A stretch of 64,000 nt of DNA from Collimonas silvisoli (GTDB lineage: Bacteria; Pseudomonadota; Gammaproteobacteria; Burkholderiales; Burkholderiaceae_D). A model generated the notes under the pieces. That model was not told the origin of the DNA. It did no database searches and was given only the letters and a program-made list of their open reading frames with translations. Shown here piece after piece: positions 49,723 to 59,657 of the stretch. The stretch is from the NCBI RefSeq assembly GCF_018305005.1, contig NZ_JAGQEG010000011.1, forward strand, positions 1 through 64,000, read 5' to 3'. The stretch's first letter is position 1, and each line of letters opens with the position of its first letter. The position numbers were made by a program, and so were the translations under genes.

Positions 49723-50496
49723 TTATTTCAGCCACTGATTGAACACGTGGTCATAGTCGCCGCTGGCCTTCAACTGATGCATCCAGGTGTCGACGAATTC
49801 CTTGAACGGCACGTCGCCGCGCGGCAGCATGAAGGCTTTTTCCGAGAATTGCAGCGGCTGTTCGGGACGGATCGAGCATAGCTGCGGATGCAGCTTCGCC
49901 TGCCATAGCGTTTCGCTGGCGTCGGTCACCATCACATCGGCTTTGCCCTGCACGATCTGGTCGAAGATGGTGACATTGTCCGGATACAGAATCAGTTGCG
50001 CCTGCTTGTAGTTGGCGCGGGCGAAACGCTCGTTGGTGCCGCCGGGATTGACGATGGCGCGGGTAGCCGGCTGGTCGATCGCCGCCAGCGACTGGAATTT
50101 TGCGACATCGGCGCAACGCGCAATCGCGGCCTTGCCGTCCACCATATGCGCGGCCGAAAACGAGACTTTCTTTTGCCGCTCCAGCGTCACCGACACGCCG
50201 CCCATCGCGATATCGCATTTCTCCAGGAAGTCGCTGGTCAGGTTGGTCCAGCTGGTTTTGACGAAGCGCGCTTCGACGCCAAGCGCCTTGGCCAGCGACC
50301 TGGCCAGATCGACATCGATGCCTTCGAAACTATTGTCGCTCTTGAAAAAAGTAAACGGCTTGTAATCGCCGGTCATGCAAACGCGCAGATTGCCGGATTT
50401 GATGACTTCGTCCAGCCGCGACGGCGCCACTTGGGCGGAGGCCGAGGTGGCTGCTGCGCCGAGCGTTAAAGCGAGCGCAAGAATAAGCTTTTTCAT
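49723..50496 (-). CDS. PheC-like periplasmic cyclohexadienyl dehydratase / solute-binding protein
   Basis: 257 aa from ATG 50496 (AAGGAG upstream). The signal peptide ends about SASA (residues 1-21). The mature protein reads SGNLRVCMTGDYKPFTFFK, MGGVSVTLERQKKVSFSAA and IVNPGGTNERFARANYK, with further PDNVTIFDQIVQGKADVM. This pattern is close, as I recall it, to PheC of Pseudomonas, the secreted arogenate/prephenate dehydratase built on a family 3 binding-protein fold. It could equally be an amino-acid-binding protein. It ends two bases beyond the SGNH gene and follows the MocR regulator gene by 20 bp on the same strand. Confidence 0.75.
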   Translation of the reverse strand: MKKLILALALTLGAAATSASAQVAPSRLDEVIKSGNLRVCMTGDYKPFTFFKSDNSFEGIDVDLARSLAKALGVEARFVKTSWTNLTSDFLEKCDIAMGGVSVTLERQKKVSFSAAHMVDGKAAIARCADVAKFQSLAAIDQPATRAIVNPGGTNERFARANYKQAQLILYPDNVTIFDQIVQGKADVMVTDASETLWQAKLHPQLCSIRPEQPLQFSEKAFMLPRGDVPFKEFVDTWMHQLKASGDYDHVFNQWLK

Positions 50497-50516
50497 GAAA
50501 TCTCCTTGGTCAGTAT

Positions 50517-52040
50517 TCATTTCCAGTGGGCTTTTACAATCGCAGCCAGCTTGTCGAAAGCCGGCGCAATCTGTTCATTCGGCACGCAGGCGTAACCCAG
50601 CAGCAAGCCCTGGCGCGCCGTCTCGTCATTCATGAAATAGCGCGACAACGGCCGCGCCACAATTCCCACTGCGCGCGCGGCGCGGCTGATCGCCAGATCG
50701 TCGCATTGCGGCGGCAAGCCCAGCGCCAGATGCAGGCCGGCCTCGCCGCCGGTGAGCGTGATGCGATCGTCGAAATGGCGCTCGATGGCGGCTTGCAGCA
50801 GGTGCAAACGCTCGGCGTACAACACCCGCATGCGCCGGATATGCGAAGCAAAATGACCTTCGGTCATGAAATCGGCCATGATCGCCTGCATGAATACCTG
50901 GCTGCCGCGATACAGCTCGGACACGCCGATGGCGAACGCCGTGGCCAGCGATTCCGGCACCACCATGAAGCCGATGCGCAGGCTGGGGAACATGGTCTTG
51001 CTGAAGGTGCCCATGTACAGCACGCGGTCGTCGATATCCATGCCTTGCAGAGACGCCAGCGGCCGGCTGCCGTAACGGAATTCGCTATCGTAATCGTCTT
51101 CGATGATCCAGACTTTGCGGGTCGCCGCATATTCCAGCAGCATGCGCCGCCGCGACAAGCTCATCACCATGCCCAGCGGGTACTGATGGGATGGCGTGGC
51201 GCAGATAAAGCGCGGCGGCTGGCGCAAGTTGGCCAGCCGCATACGCATGCCTTCGGCGTCGACCGGAATCGCCACCGGCTTGATGCCGAGCGAGTTGAGG
51301 ACGCTGCGGGTGCCCCAGTAACACGGATCTTCGACCCAGGCGCTATCGCCATGTTCTCCTAGCAATTTGACGACGATATCCAGCGATTGGTGGATGCCGG
51401 TGGTGATGATCACCTGGCTGGCGTTGCAGTTGACCGAGCGCGCAATGCGCAGATATTCGGCGACTGCTTCGCGCAGCGGCAGGTAGCCGCCGGCCTCGCC
51501 GTAGGTCAGCAGATCGGCGCGTGAACGGCGCCAGTGCTTGTTTTGCAGGCGGCTCCAGATCTTGTTTGGAAACAAGGTCACGTCCGGCACGCCCGGCATG
51601 AATGCACCCCACTGCAAATCGCTGACGCCGGCTTGCTGGATCAGTTGCGCGCCGTGGGCCGACAGTTCCGACTGGCCGCTGGGGTCGGTCAGCGGCGGCG
51701 TGTTCAGGCGCACTTCGGGAATCTGGTCGGGGGTGGTGTCGGCGATGAAGGTGCCGGAGCCGGCGCGGGTTTCCAGATAACCTTCGGCGATCAACTGCTC
51801 GTAAGCATAGGTCACCGTATTGCGCGAAATGCCCAGTTCGCGCGCCAGATCGCGCGACGACGGCAATTGCCAGGCGGACGGCAGCAACTGCGACAGGATA
51901 GCTTCGCGGATGGCCTGGTAAATCTGCCGATTGAGCGGCATGCCGGCAGCCTTGGCGCCATTGCGTGCTTGTGCGCCGGCATCGTCGGCGCCACGCTCTA
52001 TGCGCATCAGCAGAAAATCGGTGAGCGAGGCGATGCGCAA
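50517..52040 (-). CDS. MocR/GabR-type regulator (GntR helix-turn-helix fused to aminotransferase fold)
   Basis: 507 aa. The winged helix-turn-helix is at about residues 35-100 (LPSSRDLARELGISRNTVTY, then AYEQLIAEGYLE). A class I aminotransferase-like domain follows, with the PLP lysine in YMGTFSKTMFPSLRIGF. It is divergent from gabT by 107 bp, the standard position of GabR, which activates gabTD in response to GABA plus PLP. The start is uncertain: TTG 52040 has GGAG five to six bases before; ATG 52007 is an alternative. Confidence 0.9.
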   Translation of the reverse strand: MRIASLTDFLLMRIERGADDAGAQARNGAKAAGMPLNRQIYQAIREAILSQLLPSAWQLPSSRDLARELGISRNTVTYAYEQLIAEGYLETRAGSGTFIADTTPDQIPEVRLNTPPLTDPSGQSELSAHGAQLIQQAGVSDLQWGAFMPGVPDVTLFPNKIWSRLQNKHWRRSRADLLTYGEAGGYLPLREAVAEYLRIARSVNCNASQVIITTGIHQSLDIVVKLLGEHGDSAWVEDPCYWGTRSVLNSLGIKPVAIPVDAEGMRMRLANLRQPPRFICATPSHQYPLGMVMSLSRRRMLLEYAATRKVWIIEDDYDSEFRYGSRPLASLQGMDIDDRVLYMGTFSKTMFPSLRIGFMVVPESLATAFAIGVSELYRGSQVFMQAIMADFMTEGHFASHIRRMRVLYAERLHLLQAAIERHFDDRITLTGGEAGLHLALGLPPQCDDLAISRAARAVGIVARPLSRYFMNDETARQGLLLGYACVPNEQIAPAFDKLAAIVKAHWK

Positions 52041-52147
52041 AGTGGCTCCATTAGAAAACTGAAAGTGGCACTATATTATAGATCCAGCCCGGCCTTAGTA
52101 TGCATCAAAGCTAGTACAAAAAATGCATATCGAATCTAGGAGCCAGT

Positions 52148-53500
52148 ATGAAAAACGACGGATATCACGCAGCCGCGGCTGCAGCCGGAGCAAACTCAAA
52201 CACCAACGCTGCACTGCATCAACGGAAAAATGCCGCCACCCCGCGCGGCGTCGGCGTTATGTGCGATTTCTACGCTTCGCACGCACTCAACGCTGAAATC
52301 TGGGATGTGGAAAACCGCCGCTTCATCGATTTCGCCGCCGGCATCGCTGTCTTGAACACCGGCCATCGCCATCCGAAACTGGTGGCGGCGATCCAGGAGC
52401 AGCTCGGTAAATTCACCCATACCGCCTATCAGATCGTGCCGTACGCAAGCTATGTCGAACTGGCCGAGCGCATCAACGCCATCACGCCAGGCGACCATGC
52501 CAAAAAAACCACCTTCTTCTCGACCGGCGCCGAAGCGGTAGAAAACGCCGTAAAGATCGCCCGTGCCGCCACCGGCCGCAGCGCAGTGATCGCGTTTTCC
52601 GGCGCCTTCCACGGCCGGACCATGATGGGCATGGCGCTGACCGGTAAAGTGGTGCCGTACAAGGTCGGTTTCGGGCCGTTCCCGGCTGAGGTCTATCACG
52701 TGCCGTTTCCGGTCGAGCTGCATGGCGTCAGCATGGAAAGCTCGCTGGCCGCGTTGCAAACCTTGTTCAAGGCCGACGTCGATCCCAAGCGTGTGGCCGC
52801 CATCATCCTGGAACCGGTGCAAGGCGAGGGCGGTTTCTATGCCGCGCCGCCGGCGTTCATGCAAGCGCTGCGTGCATTGTGCGACGAGCATGGCATCTTG
52901 CTGGTGGTGGATGAAGTGCAAACCGGTTTTGCCCGTACCGGCAAGTTGTTCGCGGTGGAACATTCCGGCGTGATTCCGGACCTGATGACAATGGCCAAGA
53001 GCCTGGCCGGCGGCATGCCTTTGTCAGCGGTTTGCGGCCGCGCCGAGATCATGGATGCGGCGGCGCCCGGCGGCCTGGGCGGCACCTACGCTGGCAATCC
53101 GCTGGCGGTGGCTTCAGCGCTGGCGGTGCTGGACGTGATCGAAGAAGAAAAACTGGTCGAGCGCGCCAATTTGCTCGGCGCCAAGCTTAAACAAGTGCTG
53201 GAAGGCCTGCGCGCCGATGTCCCGCAGATCGCCGACATCCGCGGCCTGGGGGCGATGGTGGCAGTGGAATTCCTGCAACCCGGCACGCGCCAGCCGGACC
53301 CCGAGTTTACCAAGAAGGTACAGGCCGAGGCCCTCAAAAACGGCTTGCTGTTGCTGACCTGCGGGGTCTACAGTAATGCGATCCGCTTCTTGTTTCCGCT
53401 GACCATAGAGGATAACTTGATGGATGAGGCGCTGGCCATTCTGAGTGCAGCAATGCGTACAGTTGCCGCCGATTGCTTACTTGTCGGGAGAATAAGTTGA
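52148..53500 (+). CDS. gabT: 4-aminobutyrate aminotransferase
   Basis: 450 aa class III PLP aminotransferase converting GABA and 2-oxoglutarate to succinate semialdehyde and glutamate. It has FFSTGAEAVENAVKIARAAT (about 120-139), VVDEVQTGFARTG (about 256-268) and the PLP lysine in TMAKSLAGGMPLSAV (about 281-295). AGGAG lies five bases before the ATG. The C-terminus (CLLVGRIS) runs past the usual family end and overlaps the next start. First gene of the gabT-ABC-gabD run. Confidence 0.95.
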   Translation: MKNDGYHAAAAAAGANSNTNAALHQRKNAATPRGVGVMCDFYASHALNAEIWDVENRRFIDFAAGIAVLNTGHRHPKLVAAIQEQLGKFTHTAYQIVPYASYVELAERINAITPGDHAKKTTFFSTGAEAVENAVKIARAATGRSAVIAFSGAFHGRTMMGMALTGKVVPYKVGFGPFPAEVYHVPFPVELHGVSMESSLAALQTLFKADVDPKRVAAIILEPVQGEGGFYAAPPAFMQALRALCDEHGILLVVDEVQTGFARTGKLFAVEHSGVIPDLMTMAKSLAGGMPLSAVCGRAEIMDAAAPGGLGGTYAGNPLAVASALAVLDVIEEEKLVERANLLGAKLKQVLEGLRADVPQIADIRGLGAMVAVEFLQPGTRQPDPEFTKKVQAEALKNGLLLLTCGVYSNAIRFLFPLTIEDNLMDEALAILSAAMRTVAADCLLVGRIS

Positions 53501-54645
53501 AGCAAGAAAATATCGCCACCCACTTGCCTTTGGTTTCCAAGGAAGTCGCCGGCAAGCCAGGCACAGCGGATACCCTGGTGCAGTTTTCCGGGGTTAAGAA
53601 AACCTATGACGGCGAGAATCTGGTCGTCAAGAACCTGAACCTGGATATCCAGCGCGGCGAGTTCCTGACCTTGCTGGGACCATCCGGCTCCGGCAAGACC
53701 ACTTGCCTGATGATGCTGGCCGGATTCGAATTCCCGACCGGCGGCGAAATCCGGCTGGATGGCCAGTTGCTCAACAAAGTGCCGCCGCATAAACGTAACA
53801 TCGGCATGGTGTTTCAGAACTATGCCTTGTTCCCGCACATGACCGTGGCGCAGAACGTGGCTTATCCGCTGCGGGTACGCAATATCAGCGGCAGCGAACG
53901 CGCCGAGAAGGTAAAAAAAGCGCTGGACATGGTGCAGATGGGCAAGTTCGGCGATCGTTATCCGGCCCAGCTCTCCGGCGGCCAGCAACAACGGATCGCG
54001 CTGGCGCGGGCGCTGGTATTCGATCCCAAGCTGGTGCTGATGGATGAGCCGCTGGGCGCGCTCGACAAGCAGTTGCGCGAGCACATGCAACTCGAATTGA
54101 AAGCCTTGCACAAGCGTCTCGGCGTAACGTTTGTCTACGTCACCCACGATCAAAGCGAAGCGTTGACCATGTCGGACCGGGTCGCCGTATTCGAGCAGGG
54201 CATCATCCAGCAGCTGGCGGTGGTCGACCGTCTTTACGAATATCCGGAAAATCAATTCGTCGCCGGTTTTATCGGCGACAACAATCGCTTCAACGGCGTG
54301 CTGGCAGAAGCCGAGGGCAGCAACGGCACAGTGCGTTTGCCGCATGGCGGCTTGCTGAGCGGGCTCAACGCCAACCAGGCTAGCGTCAATCAGCAGGTAG
54401 TGGCGTGCATCCGGCCGGAACGGATTCATCTGCTGCCGCTGGCCGACGCGCCGGAAAACGCTTTGCGCGTCAGCGTCAGCAGCCTGATTTATTTCGGCGA
54501 TCACGTGCGGGTACGTTGCGCGATTCCGCAGCAAGACGATTGTTTCGTCAAACTTTCCCTGAATGATCCGGCGCTGGCCGGATTATATGAAGGCACCCAG
54601 GTCGCATTGGACATAGATCCCAAGCACCTGCGCATATTTATTTAG
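53497..54645 (+). CDS. ABC transporter ATP-binding protein (PotA-like)
   Basis: 382 aa. The start is taken as TTG 53497, with GGGAG six bases upstream and a four-base overlap (TTGA) with the gabT stop; a longer in-frame start at 53473 exists. Walker A is GPSGSGKTT (about residues 68-76), the signature [15 protein letters not shown], and Walker [15 protein letters not shown]-terminal TOBE domain follows. It energises the putrescine/spermidine/GABA-class transporter encoded by the next three genes. Confidence 0.92.
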   Translation: MKQENIATHLPLVSKEVAGKPGTADTLVQFSGVKKTYDGENLVVKNLNLDIQRGEFLTLLGPSGSGKTTCLMMLAGFEFPTGGEIRLDGQLLNKVPPHKRNIGMVFQNYALFPHMTVAQNVAYPLRVRNISGSERAEKVKKALDMVQMGKFGDRYPAQLSGGQQQRIALARALVFDPKLVLMDEPLGALDKQLREHMQLELKALHKRLGVTFVYVTHDQSEALTMSDRVAVFEQGIIQQLAVVDRLYEYPENQFVAGFIGDNNRFNGVLAEAEGSNGTVRLPHGGLLSGLNANQASVNQQVVACIRPERIHLLPLADAPENALRVSVSSLIYFGDHVRVRCAIPQQDDCFVKLSLNDPALAGLYEGTQVALDIDPKHLRIFI

Positions 54646-54694
54646 CGCGAACTGACAATTTCTGTAATTGTTTTTCAATCCCCGAGGAGATGTG

Positions 54695-55735
54695 ATGAAG
54701 TCGATATTCAAACCTGTTCTTACCAGCGTTGTATTGTCGCTTGCCGCAGTCGGCATGGCCCAGGCGGCAGCCTTGACGGTGGTTAATTTCGGCGGCGCCA
54801 ACGGCGCGGCGCAGAAAGTTGCCTACATCGATCCTTTTGCCAAGACTAGCGGCGACAAGATCACGGTAGTCGAATTCAATGGCGAGCTGGCCAAGGTCAA
54901 AGCCATGGTTGAAGCCAAGAAAGTCAGCTGGGATGTAGTGGAAGTGGACGCTGGCGATATCGGCCGTGCCTGCGAAGAAGGCTTGCTGGAAAAAATAGAC
55001 TTCAGCAAGATCGGCAGCAAGGCCGATTTCAGCCCTGCCGCAATCCATGAATGCGGCGTCGGCGCTTTTGTCTGGTCGACCGTGCTGGCCTACGATGCCG
55101 ACAAGCTGAAAGTTGCGCCTAAGACCTGGGCCGATTTCTGGGACACCAAGAAATTCCCCGGCAAGCGCGCCATGAAGAAGGGCGCCGAATACACGCTGGA
55201 ATTTGCGCTGATGGCGGATGGCGTGGCGCCGAAGGACGTTTACAAATTGCTCGGCACCAAAGCCGGCGTCGATCGCGCCTTCAAGAAACTGGATGAACTG
55301 AAGCCGAATATCCAATGGTGGGAAGCCGGCGCGCAACCGCCGCAATTCCTGGTGGCTGGCGATGTCGTGATGTCGACTGCATTCAACGGCCGTATCGATG
55401 CTGCGCAACGGGAAGGCAAGAACCTGAAAGTGAGCTGGATCGGCAGCATCTACACGCTCGATTTCTGGGTGATTCCAAAGGGCACGCCGAACAAGGCCGA
55501 CGCCGAGAAATTCATCGCCTTCGCCAGCAAGCCGGATTCGCAAAAGGCTTACGCCAGCAATATCGCTTACGGTCCGGTGAACAACCAGGCGCTCAAGCTG
55601 CTGGATCCGAAAGTGCTGGCTAATCTGCCGACCTCGCCGACCAACGCCAAGGATGCCTTGCAACTGAGCTTGTCGTTCTGGACCGATCATGGTGAAGAAC
55701 TGGAGCAGCGTTTCACTGCCTGGGCCGCCAAGTAA
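54695..55735 (+). CDS. ABC transporter substrate-binding protein (PotD/PotF-like)
   Basis: 346 aa from ATG 54695, GAGGAG upstream. Signal peptide ending AQAA (residues 1-24). The mature part (LTVVNFGGANGAAQKVAYID; WDVVEVDAGDIGRACEEGLL; FWVIPKGTPNKADAEKFIAF) is a family 1/8 polyamine-type binding protein. Position between gabT and gabD suggests GABA or a precursor such as putrescine or guanidinobutyrate as the ligand; this is inference. Confidence 0.92.
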   Translation: MKSIFKPVLTSVVLSLAAVGMAQAAALTVVNFGGANGAAQKVAYIDPFAKTSGDKITVVEFNGELAKVKAMVEAKKVSWDVVEVDAGDIGRACEEGLLEKIDFSKIGSKADFSPAAIHECGVGAFVWSTVLAYDADKLKVAPKTWADFWDTKKFPGKRAMKKGAEYTLEFALMADGVAPKDVYKLLGTKAGVDRAFKKLDELKPNIQWWEAGAQPPQFLVAGDVVMSTAFNGRIDAAQREGKNLKVSWIGSIYTLDFWVIPKGTPNKADAEKFIAFASKPDSQKAYASNIAYGPVNNQALKLLDPKVLANLPTSPTNAKDALQLSLSFWTDHGEELEQRFTAWAAK

Positions 55736-55835
55736 AAATGCAGGTATAGCCGCAGGCCATGCGCAGGCAGTATTTCACTGCGCTATGGCTCGCGGCAGTT
55801 CTTTGTAACTCACTATTCAGCACGCCCGGATCACC

Positions 55836-57128
55836 ATGACTTCTATTGCATCTGCCGGCGTCGGTTCTGTCACGACGGCGCCGCCTGCATCACCGCAGAA
55901 TTCCCAGCTCAAGCGCGAATTGCGCCAGGCGCAATTTCGTAAGCGCGCCGCTGCGCTGGCATTGATCGCGCCGTTGGCGATTTTCCTGTTGCTGACTTTT
56001 CTGGTGCCTATCGCCATGCTGCTCAAGCGTGCCGTGGAAAATCCGGAAATCGCCGCTACGCTGCCGCATACGGTGGCCGCATTAAGTCACTGGGATCGCA
56101 AGAGTGCACCGCCGGACGCCGCCTATGCCGGGCTGGCAAGCGATTTGCTGCAAGCCAAGGCAGACAGTTCAGCCGGTTCGCTGGCGCGCCGCCTCAATTC
56201 GGAAATCTCCGGCGCCCGTTCGATCATCATGAAAACCTCGCGTGCCTTGCCGTTGCTGGATGCAGACGGCAAGCCGCTGCCGGCCACGCAGATCAAACAA
56301 GCGCTGATCGATCTCGATGAGCAGTGGGGGCAACTGCCGTATTGGCAAGTGATTGCCAAGAACGGCGCGCCGTACTCCCCGTACTACCTGCTGGCGGCGC
56401 TGGATCTGAAGCAGGATGCCTTCGGCCATATCGAAAAAGCCGACGCCAGCGCATCGGTATATCAAAAGATTTTCGGCCGCACATTCTGGATCGGCCTGGT
56501 TGCTACCCTGGCTTGCCTGATTATTGGCTATCCGCTGGCGTACTGGTTGTCGACCATGTCGGAACGGCGCGCCAACCTGTTCATGATCCTGGTGCTGATT
56601 CCATTCTGGACTTCGATCCTGGTGCGGGTCGCGGCCTGGATCGTATTGCTGCAATCGGAAGGCCTGGTCAACAAGGCCTTGATGGCAGGCGGCCTGACCC
56701 AGGCGCCGCTGGAACTGCTGTTCAACCGCATCGGCGTGTATATCGCCATGACCCACATCCTGCTGCCGTTCATGATCCTGCCTTTGTATAGCGTGATGAA
56801 AGCGATTCCGCCGACCTATCTGCGCGCTGCGGTGTCGCTCGGCAGCCATCCGTTCGCCGCCTTCTGGCGCGTGTATGTGCCGCAGACCTATCCAGGCATC
56901 GGCGCCGGCGGCTTGCTGGTGTTTATTCTGGCGGTCGGCTACTACATCACGCCAGCCTTGCTGGGTGGACCGAACGAACAGATGGTCAGTTATTACATCG
57001 CCTATTTCACCAATGTCACCATCAACTGGGGCATGGCTTGTGCGCTCGGCGCGTTGTTGTTTGCCGCGACGCTGGTGTTGTACGGCGTGTATCGCCGCTT
57101 CACCAAAAACGACGTGGCCATGGGATAA
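55836..57128 (+). CDS. ABC transporter permease (PotB-like) with large first periplasmic loop
   Basis: 430 aa against about 285-300 for PotB. The first membrane helix (LALIAPLAIFLLLTFLVPIA, near residues 44-63) is followed by about 140 mostly polar residues. The usual permease core then begins at IFGRTFWIGLVATLACLIIG. The binding-protein-dependent transport loop (EAA-like) reads SLGSHPFAAFWRVYVPQTYP. The inserted loop is seen in a subset of this family. Four bases separate it from the next permease. Confidence 0.9.
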   Translation: MTSIASAGVGSVTTAPPASPQNSQLKRELRQAQFRKRAAALALIAPLAIFLLLTFLVPIAMLLKRAVENPEIAATLPHTVAALSHWDRKSAPPDAAYAGLASDLLQAKADSSAGSLARRLNSEISGARSIIMKTSRALPLLDADGKPLPATQIKQALIDLDEQWGQLPYWQVIAKNGAPYSPYYLLAALDLKQDAFGHIEKADASASVYQKIFGRTFWIGLVATLACLIIGYPLAYWLSTMSERRANLFMILVLIPFWTSILVRVAAWIVLLQSEGLVNKALMAGGLTQAPLELLFNRIGVYIAMTHILLPFMILPLYSVMKAIPPTYLRAAVSLGSHPFAAFWRVYVPQTYPGIGAGGLLVFILAVGYYITPALLGGPNEQMVSYYIAYFTNVTINWGMACALGALLFAATLVLYGVYRRFTKNDVAMG

Positions 57129-57132
57129 GAAA

Positions 57133-57966
57133 ATGAAAATATTTCCGCAATTCCCTCCCTATGTTTCCTTGACCGAACGCGTCTGGTTTTTCTTCTCGCG
57201 CGGCTTCAATTTGCTGGTGCTGCTGTTCCTGCTGCTGCCGATCCTGGTCATCATTCCGCTGTCGTTCAGCGACAGCACTTTCCTGGTGTATCCGATCCGG
57301 GGCTTTTCCTTGCGCTGGTATCAAAACCTGGTGCATTCGGCAGAATGGGTCAGCGCCGCCAAAAACAGTTTCATCGTCGCGCCTTTGGCGACAGTGTTGG
57401 CGACCATTCTTGGCACGCTGGCCGCGGTAGGCTTAAACAAGGCGGATTTCCGCGGCAAAGGTTTGCTGATGGCGGTGCTGATCTCGCCGATGGTGGTGCC
57501 GGTGGTGGTGGTCGGCGTCGGCGTTTATTTGTTCTTCGCGCAGATCGGTCTGTCCGATAGTTATACCGGCCTGATCCTGGCGCATGCGGCGCTGGGTGCG
57601 CCGTTCGTGGTGACGACGGTGCTGGCGACGTTGCAAGGCTTCAACCAGAACCTGGTGCGCGCCAGTCTCAGCCTGGGCGCCAATCCGCTCTCCACTTTTT
57701 TCCGGATTACCCTGCCGGTGATTGCACCGGGTTTGATTTCCGGCGCCTTATTTGCCTTCGCCACCTCGTTCGACGATGTGGTGGTAACCTTGTTTGTCGC
57801 CGGCCCCGGACAAGCCACTCTGCCGCGTCAGATGTTTACCGGCATCAAGGAAAACATCAGCCCGACGATTGCCGCGCTGGCCACCATCCTGATCGTGTTT
57901 TCCACCTGCCTGCTGCTGGTGCTGGAATGGATACGCGGACGCAACAAGGCGCTCGCCAAATTTTAG
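57133..57966 (+). CDS. ABC transporter permease (PotC-like)
   Basis: 277 aa from ATG 57133, directly after the PotB-like stop; a longer open stretch upstream overlaps the neighbour out of frame and is not coding. Six hydrophobic segments, with the cytoplasmic loop SLGANPLSTFFRITLPVIAP near residues 180-199. Confidence 0.92.
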   Translation: MKIFPQFPPYVSLTERVWFFFSRGFNLLVLLFLLLPILVIIPLSFSDSTFLVYPIRGFSLRWYQNLVHSAEWVSAAKNSFIVAPLATVLATILGTLAAVGLNKADFRGKGLLMAVLISPMVVPVVVVGVGVYLFFAQIGLSDSYTGLILAHAALGAPFVVTTVLATLQGFNQNLVRASLSLGANPLSTFFRITLPVIAPGLISGALFAFATSFDDVVVTLFVAGPGQATLPRQMFTGIKENISPTIAALATILIVFSTCLLLVLEWIRGRNKALAKF

Positions 57967-58045
57967 CCGCTCGCTAGCAACCACTTTTCGGCACGCATGT
58001 CGCAAGCTGATATGCGTGCCTTCAACGTTCATAGGAGTTATCCCC

Positions 58046-59500
58046 ATGATGCAATTAAAAGATCCCTCATTGTTCCGTCAGCAAGCCTATGTCAATGGCG
58101 AATGGTGCAACGCCGATAAGGGCGGCACCCACGCCGTGACCAATCCGGCGACCGGCGAAACCATAGGCAGCGTGCCGCTGATGGGCGCCGCCGAGACCAA
58201 ACGCGCGATTGCCGCCGCCAACGACGCCTGGCGCCAGTGGCGGCGCAAGACCGCCAAGGAACGCAGCATCATCCTGCGCAAATGGAATGACCTGATGCTG
58301 GCCAATCTCGACGATCTGGCGCTGATCATGACGGTCGAACAAGGCAAGCCGCTGGCTGAAGCCAAGGGTGAAATCGCCTACGCCGCCTCGTTCATCGAAT
58401 GGTTTGCGGAAGAGGGCAAGCGCGCCGGCGGCGATACCATTCCATCGCCGTCGCCGAGTTCGCGCATCGTGGTGGTGAAAGAGCCGATCGGAGTTTGCGC
58501 AGCGATCACGCCGTGGAATTTCCCGGCGGCGATGATCACCCGCAAGGCCGGCCCGGCGCTGGCCGCAGGCTGCACCATGGTGCTCAAGCCGGCCGAATCG
58601 ACGCCGTTCTCGGCCCTGGCCCTGGCGGTATTGGCCGAGCGCGCCGGCGTCCCGGCCGGCGTGTTCAGCGTAGTGACCGGTGCTGCACGTGAAATCGGCG
58701 CGGAAATGACCAGCAATCCGATCGTGCGCAAGCTGACCTTTACCGGCTCCACCGGCGTCGGCCGTTTGCTGATGGAGCAATGCGCCGCCACCGTCAAGAA
58801 GTTGTCGTTGGAACTGGGCGGCAACGCGCCGTTTATCGTGTTCGACGACGCCGATCTGGATGCCGCCGTGGAAGGCGCGATGGCTTCCAAATATCGCAAC
58901 GCCGGGCAAACCTGCGTCTGCGCCAACCGCCTGTATGTGCAGGATGGCATTTACGATGCTTTCGCCGAAAAACTGGTGGCCGCGGTGGCCAAGCTGAAGG
59001 TCGGCGACGGCCAGCAAGAGGGCGTAACGCAAGGCCCGTTGATCGACCAGAAGGCGGTCGCCAAAGTCGAACAGCACATCGCCGATGCAGTCGCAAAAGG
59101 TGCGCGCGTCCTGGCCGGCGGCAAACGCCATGCGCTCGGCCAGAGTTTCTTCGAACCGACCGTACTGGCCGACGTGACCTCCGACATGATGGTGGCGCGC
59201 GAAGAGACCTTTGGTCCGATGGCGCCCCTGTTCCGTTTCAAGACCGACGATGAAGTATTGGCGCTGGCCAACGACACTGAATTCGGTCTTGCCAGTTATT
59301 TCTACTCGCGCGATATCGGCCGTATCTGGCGTGTTGCCGAAGGTTTGGAAAGCGGCATGGTCGGCATCAACACCGGCATCATTTCGAATGAAGTGGCGCC
59401 GTTCGGCGGCGTCAAGCAATCCGGCCTGGGGCGCGAAGGATCGAAGTATGGAATTGAGGATTATCAAGTGATCAAATACCTGTGCATGGGCGGGATTTGA
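58046..59500 (+). CDS. gabD: Succinate-semialdehyde dehydrogenase (NADP-type)
   Basis: 484 aa aldehyde dehydrogenase. It has TPWNFPAAMITRKAGPALAA (about 152-171), FTGSTGVGRLLMEQCA (about 232-247), ELGGNAPFIVFDDADLD (about 254-270) and the nucleophilic Cys in GQTCVCANRLYV (about 286-297). Motifs match GabD, oxidising succinate semialdehyde to succinate. AGGAG is eight bases before the ATG. It completes GABA degradation started by GabT. Confidence 0.95.
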   Translation: MMQLKDPSLFRQQAYVNGEWCNADKGGTHAVTNPATGETIGSVPLMGAAETKRAIAAANDAWRQWRRKTAKERSIILRKWNDLMLANLDDLALIMTVEQGKPLAEAKGEIAYAASFIEWFAEEGKRAGGDTIPSPSPSSRIVVVKEPIGVCAAITPWNFPAAMITRKAGPALAAGCTMVLKPAESTPFSALALAVLAERAGVPAGVFSVVTGAAREIGAEMTSNPIVRKLTFTGSTGVGRLLMEQCAATVKKLSLELGGNAPFIVFDDADLDAAVEGAMASKYRNAGQTCVCANRLYVQDGIYDAFAEKLVAAVAKLKVGDGQQEGVTQGPLIDQKAVAKVEQHIADAVAKGARVLAGGKRHALGQSFFEPTVLADVTSDMMVAREETFGPMAPLFRFKTDDEVLALANDTEFGLASYFYSRDIGRIWRVAEGLESGMVGINTGIISNEVAPFGGVKQSGLGREGSKYGIEDYQVIKYLCMGGI

Positions 59501-59548
59501 TGTTTCCGGCGACCCGGTTCAAATTCATGTAACACCCATCCGCATTCG

Positions 59549-59574
59549 GCCGTGCCTGGAAGGCACGGCGTTTC
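59549..59574 (+). terminator. Possible terminator after gabD
   Basis: GCCGTGCCT-GGA-AGGCACGGC hairpin (59549-59569) followed by only three T residues, 48 bp after gabD. Confidence 0.5.
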
Positions 59575-59625
59575 GCTAAAATCCAACACTTTTCCCACTG
59601 CCAGCCACATTTTTCTCTCGAAATC

Positions 59626-59639
59626 TGTTAGCGCTAACA
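59626..59639. promoter_or_regulatory. LacI-family-type operator on the MFS gene promoter
   Basis: TGTTAGCGCTAACA, a perfect 14-bp palindrome. It overlaps the position where a -35 (TAACAC, 59635-59640) would stand, 17 bp before a perfect -10 TATAAT (59658-59663). The core GCGCTAAC is shared with the two sites between gntK and its LacI-type regulator. Confidence 0.65.
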
Positions 59640-59657
59640 CAAATAAATCGCCGTTGA

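Noticed and set aside
56875-57132. N-terminal extension of the PotC-like permease
   Set aside because: It overlaps the PotB-like gene out of frame; the ATG at 57133 starts a normal-length permease.
58067-59467. Long open frame antisense to gabD (466 codons)
   Set aside because: Shadow of a clearly assigned aldehyde dehydrogenase gene.
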